5,662 nt of DNA from positions 1-5,662 of the forward strand of contig DMSR01000061.1 of assembly GCA_003457145.1 (NCBI GenBank). Reading direction: 5' to 3'. The notes below the pieces were generated by a model that saw only the letters and a list, made by a program, of their open reading frames with translations, made no database searches and was not told the DNA's origin. Made by a program: the position numbers and the translations under genes. The stretch comes from Bacillus sp. (in: firmicutes) (GTDB lineage Bacteria; Bacillota; Bacilli; Bacillales; Cytobacillaceae). Shown piece by piece: positions 1 through 4,467 of the stretch (positions within the stretch are counted from its first letter, which is position 1; each line of letters starts with the position of its first letter).

Positions 1-27
1 GCTGCCGGAGTATTTGAGCTTTTATAA
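1..27 (+). CDS. fadA: 3' end of acetyl-CoA C-acyltransferase (thiolase), partial
   Basis: Frame 1 reads A-A-G-V-F-E-L-L and then TAA. A short Gly/Ala-rich tail ending in a hydrophobic run is what I expect at the C-terminus of bacterial 3-ketoacyl-CoA thiolases, where the catalytic GGGMGAA-type loop lies just before the end. In B. subtilis the thiolase fadA sits directly upstream of fadE in the fadN-fadA-fadE operon, so the position fits. The enzyme cleaves 3-ketoacyl-CoA with CoA in the last step of each beta-oxidation cycle. Only nine codons are visible, so the call rests on context plus a few residues. Confidence 0.7.
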   Translation, partial: AAGVFELL

Positions 28-71
28 GACTCTAATAATCGTAATCAATTTATTAAGATCTTTAGATAATT

Positions 72-93
72 GGAGGAGCCTTACAGCTCCTTC
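72..93 (+). promoter_or_regulatory. Hairpin between fadA and fadE, without a U-tail
   Basis: Bases 72-79 (GGAGGAGC) pair with 86-93 (GCTCCTTC) to give an 8-bp stem with one G-U pair and a 6-base loop. The stem is followed by CCCAAAA rather than a T-run, so it is not a normal intrinsic terminator. It lies 12 bases upstream of the fadE Shine-Dalgarno sequence. It may protect a 3' end, mark a processing site, or set the relative amounts of fadA and fadE. The structure is seen in the sequence; its role is inferred. Confidence 0.5.
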
Positions 94-118
94 CCCAAAA
101 TGGATAGGAGGAAAAATT

Positions 119-1903
119 ATGGCAAACCAGACTGATAAGCTGATTAAAGGCGGAGGCTTCCTGATTGACGATGTAACATATGATCAGGTGTTTACACCGG
201 AAGATTATAGTGATGAACAAAAAATGATTGCGAAAACAGCTGAGGATTTTGTTATAAACGAAGTATTGCCTCAGGTTGAATATATTGAAAAGCACGAATT
301 CGACCGTACTGTCAAGTTGTTGAAGCAGGCTGGAGACCTTGGACTTCTTGGGGCGGACGTTCCAGAAGAATACGGCGGTCTGAGTCTAGATAAAATTAGT
401 TCGGCTCTTATTTCTGAAAAGATGTCGATCGCAGGCGGGTTCTCTATTTCCCATGGGGCACACGTAGGAATCGGGTCACTCCCTATCGTTCTGTTTGGAA
501 ATGAGCAGCAAAAGGAAAAGTATTTGCCTGTTTTGGCAACAGGTGAGAAGCTAGCGGCATATGCACTTACAGAGCCGGGGTCAGGTTCTGACGCACTAGG
601 CGCAAGGGCAACCGCAAAATTAAATGCTGAAGGCACTCATTACATCCTCAATGGAGAAAAGCAATGGATTACAAATGCGGGATTCGCGGATGTTTTCGTC
701 GTTTATGCAAAAATTGATGGAGAGCAATTTTCAACATTCATTGTTGAAAGGGAATTCCCCGGCGTTTCAGTTGGTGCAGAAGAAAAGAAAATGGGCATCA
801 AGAGCTCATCTACACGTACACTGATTCTTGAAGATGCTCAAGTTCCGGTTGAGAATCTTTTAGGAGAAGCAGGAAGAGGTCATATCATTGCCTTTAATAT
901 CCTGAATATCGGCCGTTACAAGCTGGGTGTAGGTGCAACTGGCGGCGCAAAGCATGCGTTCGGTTTAACCGTAAAATATGCGAATCAGCGCCAGCAGTTC
1001 AAAACTCCGATTTCCCAGTTCAATTTAACGAAAGAAAAGCTTTCGACAATGGCTTCGAAAATTTATGCAACTGAAAGCTCTGTCTATCGTACAGTCGGCC
1101 TTTTCGAAGATAGAATGAGCCAATTAACGGAAGAAGAGATCCACAATGGAAAAGCTGTTGCTGATTCCATTGCTGAGTATGCAATTGAATGCTCCCTAAA
1201 CAAAGTTTTTGCGTCTGAAACGCTTGATTATGTTGTGGATGAAGGCGTGCAAATCCATGGCGGATATGGTTACATGCAGGAATATGAAATCGAACGTGCA
1301 TACCGTGATTCAAGGATTAACCGAATCTTTGAAGGCACAAATGAGATCAACCGTCTGTTGGTTCCAGGCACATTCCTCCGCAAGGCAATGAAAGGTGAGC
1401 TTCCATTGCTGCAAAAAGCCCAGGCACTTCAGGATGAGCTGATGATGCTTATTCCAGAAGAGCCAGGCGACGAGCCTCTTGCTCAGGAAAAGTACCTTGT
1501 TAAGAATGCAAAGAAGATTGGTTTGTTAGCAGCTGGTTTAGCAGCTCAAAAGTTTGGCAAGGCGCTAGAAAAGGAGCAGGAAATCCTTGTGAATATTGCA
1601 GATATTATTTCTAATGCCTATTCAATGGAATCCGCTGTTCTTCGTACCGAAAAGGCAATTGCTAAGGATGGAGTGGAAAAGAGCAAGCAAAAGCTTCTTT
1701 ATACACAAATCTTCTGCCAGGAAGCCTTCAATGAAATCGAAAAGGATGCAAAAGAGACTCTTGTTGCGACTGAAGAGGGAGATGCACTTCGCATGCTTAC
1801 TTCAGCACTACGTAAATTCACAAGACACACTCCAATCAATGTAATCGCCAAGAAGCGGGAAGCAGCTGAAAAGCTGATCGAAGCGGAACGGTTCATTGTA
1901 TAA
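119..1903 (+). CDS. fadE: Acyl-CoA dehydrogenase FadE (long-chain, VLCAD-like)
   Basis: FadE is a flavoprotein that oxidises acyl-CoA to trans-2-enoyl-CoA, the first step of each beta-oxidation cycle in the cytoplasm, and passes electrons to electron-transfer flavoprotein. The 594-residue product has the acyl-CoA dehydrogenase domains in order: helical N-terminal domain (about 30-145), beta domain with the YALTEPGSGSDA signature (148-159) and WITN (183-186), then a helical C-terminal domain with IHGGYGY and RIFEGTNEI. Glu405 in that last motif is at the position of the catalytic base of the family. A further tail of about 165 residues is typical of the VLCAD-like type and matches B. subtilis FadE (YusJ), about 594 residues. 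ATG at 119 was chosen because AGGAGG (106-111) sits 7 bases upstream. The open frame reaches back to base 14, but that extension overlaps the fadA end and has no binding site. It is probably co-transcribed with fadA. I saw no FadR operator in the gap. Confidence 0.96.
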   Translation: MANQTDKLIKGGGFLIDDVTYDQVFTPEDYSDEQKMIAKTAEDFVINEVLPQVEYIEKHEFDRTVKLLKQAGDLGLLGADVPEEYGGLSLDKISSALISEKMSIAGGFSISHGAHVGIGSLPIVLFGNEQQKEKYLPVLATGEKLAAYALTEPGSGSDALGARATAKLNAEGTHYILNGEKQWITNAGFADVFVVYAKIDGEQFSTFIVEREFPGVSVGAEEKKMGIKSSSTRTLILEDAQVPVENLLGEAGRGHIIAFNILNIGRYKLGVGATGGAKHAFGLTVKYANQRQQFKTPISQFNLTKEKLSTMASKIYATESSVYRTVGLFEDRMSQLTEEEIHNGKAVADSIAEYAIECSLNKVFASETLDYVVDEGVQIHGGYGYMQEYEIERAYRDSRINRIFEGTNEINRLLVPGTFLRKAMKGELPLLQKAQALQDELMMLIPEEPGDEPLAQEKYLVKNAKKIGLLAAGLAAQKFGKALEKEQEILVNIADIISNAYSMESAVLRTEKAIAKDGVEKSKQKLLYTQIFCQEAFNEIEKDAKETLVATEEGDALRMLTSALRKFTRHTPINVIAKKREAAEKLIEAERFIV

Positions 1904-1916
1904 TTTAATTGAAGTC

Positions 1917-1956
1917 AACAAACTCCTCTCCCTACTGGGAGGAGTTTGTTCCTCTT
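1917..1956 (+). terminator. Intrinsic terminator after fadE
   Basis: Bases 1917-1930 pair with 1937-1950 over 14 bp (one T-G pair), with the six-base loop CCTACT. The right arm ends in GTTTGTT and runs into CCTCTT, giving a moderately U-rich tail. It begins 14 bases after the fadE stop and should end the fad operon. The T-tract is broken by CC, but the stem is long and stable. Confidence 0.88.
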
Positions 1957-2054
1957 AATGGGACCTGAAAATTTTATGGATAGGAGGAATTTAGCGAAGT
2001 TTGTTGAAGTAATAATAGGATGCGCTAAAAAATGAGGTAATTTAAACAAGAATG

Positions 2055-2085
2055 TTAGAATTTTCCCTTCCAGATATGTTACTAT
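2055..2085 (+). promoter_or_regulatory. Candidate extended -10 promoter for yusI
   Basis: TGTTACTAT (2077-2085) is an extended -10 element: TG, one base, then TACTAT. The best -35 match is TTAGAA (2055-2060), which is weak and 19 bases away; the extended -10 could compensate. Transcription would start near 2092 and leave a leader of about 43 bases. GGGATA occurs twice in that leader (2095-2100 and 2108-2113), and TATCC (2083-2087) can pair with GGATA (2096-2100). The strong terminator after fadE means yusI needs its own promoter, which supports the call. Confidence 0.5.
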
Positions 2086-2134
2086 CCGTTTAGAGGGATA
2101 CTTTAAAGGGATAATAACAAAGGGTGGTGAGAAG

Positions 2135-2491
2135 ATGGCAAAAACGTTTTATTGGTACCCAAAATGCGGAACCTGCAGAAATGCCAAGAAATGGTTAGAC
2201 CAGCATGAAATAGCCTATAATGAAGTACATATTGTCGAAAACCCGCCTTCCCAATCCGAGCTTGAAGGAATGCTGGAGAACAGCGGCCTCGAAATTAAAA
2301 GGTTTTTCAATACAAGCGGGCAAAAATATCGGGAACTAGGAATGAAAGACAAAATTAAGACTTCTTCCCAGAGTGAATTATTAGAGTTGCTTGCCTCTGA
2401 TGGAATGCTTATCAAGCGCCCGCTTATGACAGACGGGGAAAAAGTAACCGTAGGCTTTAAAGAGGAAGAATACGAAAAAGCCTGGCTTTAA
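2135..2491 (+). CDS. yusI: ArsC/Spx-family thioredoxin-fold protein YusI
   Basis: The 118-residue product belongs to the ArsC/Spx family (arsenate-reductase-related thioredoxin fold). It starts with a beta strand leading to YPKCGTC, a CxxC at Cys11 and Cys14, followed by a Lys/Arg-rich helix. KRFFNTSGQKYRE (55-67) and IKRP (93-96) match conserved family blocks, with Arg95 where ArsC and Spx have a key arginine. The length suits YusI rather than Spx (about 131). It may be a thiol oxidoreductase or a regulator. Real arsenate reduction is unlikely to be its main job, because there is no ars gene nearby. ATG 2135 follows GGTGGTGA (2123-2130) at a normal distance. gcvH starts 55 bases downstream with no terminator between, so the two may share a transcript. 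The physiological substrate is unknown. Confidence 0.9.
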   Translation: MAKTFYWYPKCGTCRNAKKWLDQHEIAYNEVHIVENPPSQSELEGMLENSGLEIKRFFNTSGQKYRELGMKDKIKTSSQSELLELLASDGMLIKRPLMTDGEKVTVGFKEEEYEKAWL

Positions 2492-2501
2492 GTTTGGTCC
2501 G

Positions 2502-2517
2502 ATCGATAATTATCGAT
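2502..2517 (+). promoter_or_regulatory. 16-bp perfect palindrome upstream of gcvH
   Basis: ATCGATAATTATCGAT is an exact inverted repeat lying 10 bases after the yusI stop and 14 bases before the gcvH Shine-Dalgarno sequence. As DNA it could be an operator for a dimeric repressor; as RNA it could form a 6-bp stem with an AATT loop. It superficially resembles Fur-type sites but has no central base and does not fit the 7-1-7 arrangement. A weak promoter (TTGGTC at 2494-2499, TAGAGA at 2517-2522, 17-base spacing) would overlap it. The function is inferred. Confidence 0.4.
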
Positions 2518-2546
2518 AGAGATATAAAAATGGAGGGATAGTTAAA

Positions 2547-2927
2547 ATGAATACACCAAAAGAGTTGCGTTATTCTGAAGAACACGAATGGGTAAAAGTA
2601 GAAGGAGAAAAGGTTCGTATAGGGATTACTGATTTTGCTCAATCCGAGTTAGGCGACATCGTATTCGTCGAGCTTCCTGAAGTAGGAGACGAGATTACTG
2701 CTGATGAGCCATTCGGAAGTGTTGAATCCGTTAAAACAGTTTCTGAGCTTTACGCACCAGTAAGCGGTAAAGTAGTGGAAGTGAACGAAGACCTGAATGA
2801 CAGCCCTGAGTTTGTTAACGAATCACCATATGAGAAGGCCTGGATGGTTGTTGTGGAACTATCTGATAATAGTGAAGTAGACAAGCTAATGACAGCTGAA
2901 CAATATGAAGAAATGACAAAAGAATAA
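2547..2927 (+). CDS. gcvH: Glycine cleavage system H protein (lipoyl carrier)
   Basis: GcvH carries the aminomethyl group of glycine on a lipoyl arm between the P, T and L proteins of the cytoplasmic glycine cleavage complex. The 126-residue product has the whole family fold: [10 protein letters not shown] near the N-terminus, [19 protein letters not shown] (26-44), then [18 protein letters not shown], in which Lys63 is the lipoylation site, and a C-terminal [12 protein letters not shown] block. Family proteins are usually 125-130 residues, so it is complete. ATG 2547 has GGAGGG (2532-2537) 9 bases upstream. In B. subtilis GcvH is also essential for lipoate synthesis: LipM loads octanoate onto it and LipL moves it to other complexes, which may explain why it stands apart from the P and T genes. 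A terminator follows directly, and no glycine riboswitch fits in the 55-base leader. Confidence 0.97.
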   Translation: MNTPKELRYSEEHEWVKVEGEKVRIGITDFAQSELGDIVFVELPEVGDEITADEPFGSVESVKTVSELYAPVSGKVVEVNEDLNDSPEFVNESPYEKAWMVVVELSDNSEVDKLMTAEQYEEMTKE

Positions 2928-2936
2928 GTCACATTT

Positions 2937-2968
2937 AAACGCCCTGTTCAGCCTGGGCGTTTTTATTA
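2937..2968 (+). terminator. Intrinsic terminator after gcvH
   Basis: AAACGCCC (2937-2944) pairs with GGGCGTTT (2955-2962) over 8 bp with a 10-base loop. The right arm continues into TTTTTATTAT. It begins 10 bases after the gcvH stop. The left side carries few T's when read on the opposite strand, so it should act mainly on + strand transcripts. Confidence 0.9.
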
Positions 2969-3191
2969 TGTTTTTTCATAAATTACTTTCCAGATCAAAA
3001 GTAAAAACGGGCTCTGTATTTACAATTTATTAAACTTTCCCGGTTCATAGCAACCCTAAATGAGCGTTATCGTTAAAGAAACAATAATTGCCATAAAGGC
3101 TTCATTTTAAAAAGTCCTGATGGATACCTCCTTATTATTTCCATCTCTTCATCCTGGTATTTCGGGCAAACTAACAGCACGATTATCATTG
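2969..3191. other. Intergenic region between gcvH and yusG
   Basis: This AT-rich stretch has stops in all + strand frames. Because terminators bound yusG on both sides, a promoter is expected here, but none is convincing: TTTACA at 3019-3024 lacks a good -10 at normal spacing, and TATTAT at 3133-3138 lacks a -35. GGATACCTCCTT at 3122-3133 resembles the 3' end of 16S rRNA. TCATCCT (3149-3155) is complementary to AGGATGA at the yusG binding site. A 38-codon open frame lies on the - strand (3189 down to 3073) without a binding site. These are described as findings. Confidence 0.5.
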
Positions 3192-3197
3192 AAAGGA
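3192..3197 (+). promoter_or_regulatory. Shine-Dalgarno sequence that decides the yusG start
   Basis: AAAGGA touches the in-frame ATG at 3197, which leaves no spacing for that codon. It is 8 bases from the ATG at 3206, the normal distance in Bacillaceae. The start at 3206 is therefore preferred. Confidence 0.7.
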
Positions 3198-3205
3198 TGA
3201 GTCAG

Positions 3206-3445
3206 ATGACATTAAAACAACAAAAATTAGATATCACTGACAGAGTGACCGGCAAATTACTTAATGGGGAAATTCAGCTTTTTGCAGAAGGTGAGTCAAT
3301 TGGAAGGATTAAGCTTCCTGATGGGATCCAAATGGAGCTAAATCATCACTATGAGTCTGAACAGAATAAGATTTACCAGCATGTATCAGTGCCGGAACAA
3401 TCAGAACCTCGGTATACTGATTGTGATGAAGGTGGCTGGTGTTAA
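3206..3445 (+). CDS. yusG: YusG family protein of unknown function (DUF2553-like)
   Basis: The product has 79 residues and no signal peptide or membrane segment, so it is probably cytoplasmic. It begins MTLKQQKLDITDRVTGKL, continues with short alternating segments that look like a small beta-rich domain (GEIQLFAEGESIGRIKLPDG), and ends in a polar tail, YTDCDEGGWC, with Cys73 and Cys79. Its position next to gcvH and its size match B. subtilis YusG, which I recall as DUF2553; that assignment is from memory. The closing C-D-E-G-G-W-C could form a disulfide or hold a metal ion, but nothing here proves it. It is flanked by terminators on both sides and is therefore probably a single-gene transcript. 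The start at 3206 is set by binding-site spacing; ATG 3197 would add three residues. The function is not known to me. Confidence 0.85.
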   Translation: MTLKQQKLDITDRVTGKLLNGEIQLFAEGESIGRIKLPDGIQMELNHHYESEQNKIYQHVSVPEQSEPRYTDCDEGGWC

Positions 3446-3454
3446 GAACAGAGC

Positions 3455-3482
3455 AGCGGCCATTAAAGCCGCTATTTTTTTT
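3455..3482 (+). terminator. Intrinsic terminator after yusG
   Basis: AGCGGC (3455-3460) pairs with GCCGCT (3468-3473) around the loop CATTAAA. One A and then eight T's (3475-3482) follow. The stem is short but GC-rich, and the T-tract is strong. It begins 10 bases after the yusG stop. Confidence 0.92.
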
Positions 3483-3567
3483 AGGGATTTCTTTTTTTGA
3501 ACAATGGATGCTTAAATTTTTGCAATATAGAACAAAAAAAGTAACAATGGAAATACAATTGGGTAGC

Positions 3568-3596
3568 AGCACAAAAAAGTCATTCTTGTTTATAAT
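3568..3596 (+). promoter_or_regulatory. Candidate sigma-A promoter for yusF-yusE
   Basis: TATAAT (3591-3596) is a perfect -10 box. At 17 bases upstream the -35 position holds AGCACA (3568-3573), which matches TTGACA at only three places, so the promoter may be weak or activator-dependent. Transcription would start near 3603, about 36 bases before the yusF start. The terminator after yusG makes a new promoter here necessary. Confidence 0.6.
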
Positions 3597-3624
3597 GTTG
3601 TAAAGAAAAAATTTTCTGTTGCAT

Positions 3625-3630
3625 AGGTGG
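3625..3630 (+). promoter_or_regulatory. Shine-Dalgarno sequence that decides the yusF start
   Basis: AGGTGG is 8 bases from ATG 3639 but only 2 bases from ATG 3633, and it overlaps the in-frame GTG at 3627. ATG 3639 is therefore the best start. Confidence 0.65.
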
Positions 3631-3638
3631 TTATGACG

Positions 3639-3989
3639 ATGGATGAAAATTACAAGGTGATCATTGTAGAAGGTTCTTCAGATAAAAGAAAAGTCCAGAC
3701 AGTTTTGAAAGAATCTGTGGAAATCATCTGCACCAATGGAACGATAGGTGTATCAAAGCTTGATGAGTTGGTTGATTCACTGTTCAATAAAGATGTATAT
3801 ATCCTTGTGGATGCAGATGCATCCGGAGAAAAGCTAAGAAAACAATTCAAGCGGGAATTCCCCGAAGCAAACCACTTATACATTGATAAAATGTACAGAG
3901 AAGTCGCGACGGCGCCGGAAAACCATCTTGCTACAGTTTTGATAGGAGCAAACATCGATGTTCATGCAGAGTATTTAGAAAAAGGATGA
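3639..3989 (+). CDS. yusF: Stand-alone Toprim-domain protein YusF
   Basis: The 116-residue product is almost nothing but a Toprim domain, the metal-binding catalytic fold of topoisomerases, DnaG primases and RNase M5. The first strand VIIVEGSSDK (7-16) supplies the conserved Glu11. NGTIG (33-37) follows a strand, and YILVDADASG (54-63) supplies the DxD pair Asp58 and Asp60 that would bind magnesium. The C-terminal part has REVATAPENHL (87-97) and GANIDVH. The layout is closest to the small RNase M5 (RnmV)-like Toprim proteins, but the extra C-terminal part that RNase M5 uses to dock on ribosomal precursor RNA is missing. A nuclease or nucleotidyl-transfer role is plausible; the substrate is unknown. 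yusE follows after 7 bases and its binding site lies inside the yusF end, so the two are translated from one message. The start could be 6 or 12 bases earlier. Confidence 0.87.
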   Translation: MDENYKVIIVEGSSDKRKVQTVLKESVEIICTNGTIGVSKLDELVDSLFNKDVYILVDADASGEKLRKQFKREFPEANHLYIDKMYREVATAPENHLATVLIGANIDVHAEYLEKG

Positions 3990-3996
3990 GACTTAG

Positions 3997-4323
3997 ATGA
4001 TGGAGTGGACGAATAAAGAAATCGATACATTTATTGGGGATAAGAAATCGGGCTATATTTATTTTTACACCCCAATGTGCGGAACATGTCAGGTTGCCAG
4101 TAAGATGCTGTCGGTTATTGAAAAACTATTACCGGAGCTCGATTCGGGTAAGGCAGACTTGAACTTTATGCCAACGATGGCAGAACGGTTCGAAATTGAA
4201 AGTGTTCCTTGCCTGATTATCATAAATAAAGGAGATGTACAGGAGAAAATTTATGCCTTTCAATCCGTCCCCTTTTTATATGAAAAACTAAATACCTTAG
4301 CACATGTTAAAACAAACGGCTGA
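3997..4323 (+). CDS. yusE: Thioredoxin-like protein YusE
   Basis: The 108-residue product has a thioredoxin fold: strand SGYIYFYTPMCGTC with the active-site pair Cys28 and Cys31 (CGTC), a long helix, then ESVPCLIIINKGD with Pro71 as the conserved cis-proline. It has no signal peptide, so it probably acts on thiols in the cytoplasm. The motif is CGTC rather than the CGPC of housekeeping thioredoxin, so its redox potential and partner should differ. A third cysteine, Cys72, directly follows the cis-proline beside the active site. ATG 3997 is 10 bases after AAAGGA (3981-3986) in the end of yusF; ATG 4000 is the alternative. It forms a two-gene unit with yusF. Partner proteins are unknown; YusI, YusG and dihydrolipoyl-GcvH nearby are possible but unproven. 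Confidence 0.9.
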   Translation: MMEWTNKEIDTFIGDKKSGYIYFYTPMCGTCQVASKMLSVIEKLLPELDSGKADLNFMPTMAERFEIESVPCLIIINKGDVQEKIYAFQSVPFLYEKLNTLAHVKTNG

Positions 4324-4338
4324 GCCGTTTTTTTTTTT
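4314..4338 (+). terminator. Intrinsic terminator overlapping the yusE stop codon
   Basis: AAACGGC (4314-4320) pairs with GCCGTTT (4324-4330). The three-base loop is exactly the TGA stop codon of yusE (4321-4323), and T's run without a break from 4328 to 4338. The left arm therefore encodes the last codons of yusE. Confidence 0.93.
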
Positions 4339-4403
4339 GATATAAAGAAAAGTTCTGAGACAAAAATCTTTTTGAAAAATAGGATAAAAAACCAAGCAAT
4401 AGA

Positions 4404-4432
4404 TTTACATATCATGCCATAAATATTATTAT
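4404..4432 (+). promoter_or_regulatory. Sigma-A promoter of the transporter gene
   Basis: TTTACA (4404-4409) and TATTAT (4427-4432) are each one mismatch from consensus and are 17 bases apart. Transcription would start near 4439 and leave a leader of about 29 bases. An 18-base dyad, TAAATAT-TATT-ATATTTA (4420-4437), covers the -10 box and could be an operator. Confidence 0.75.
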
Positions 4433-4467
4433 ATTTAGATAAGCGAAATAATCGAGGTGCGAAATTT

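Noticed and set aside
14..118. In-frame extension of fadE starting at base 14
   Set aside because: It overlaps the fadA end, runs through the intergenic hairpin and has no binding site; ATG 119 gives the family length and a perfect AGGAGG.
28..118. FadR operator upstream of fadE
   Set aside because: No TGAATGA-type inverted repeat is present; regulation is expected at the start of the operon outside the window.
271..636. 121-codon open frame on the minus strand inside fadE
   Set aside because: It lies antisense within a strongly conserved gene, has no recognisable motif, and is a by-product of fadE codon usage.
2492..2546. Glycine riboswitch before gcvH
   Set aside because: The gap is only 55 bases, too short for an aptamer plus switch, and no matching conserved core is visible.
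3105..3127. Sigma-B-type promoter (TTTTAA then GGATAC) before yusG
   Set aside because: The spacing is about 11 bases, too short for sigma-B, and both boxes deviate from consensus.
3549..3602. 18-codon frame starting MEIQLGSS before yusF, and AACAATGGA repeated at 3500 and 3543
   Set aside because: The frame has no binding site and overlaps the yusF promoter; the repeat is short and A-rich enough to be chance.
3650..3955. 101-codon open frame on the minus strand inside yusF
   Set aside because: It mirrors the Toprim gene, whose motifs are clear on the + strand; it is not a credible second gene.
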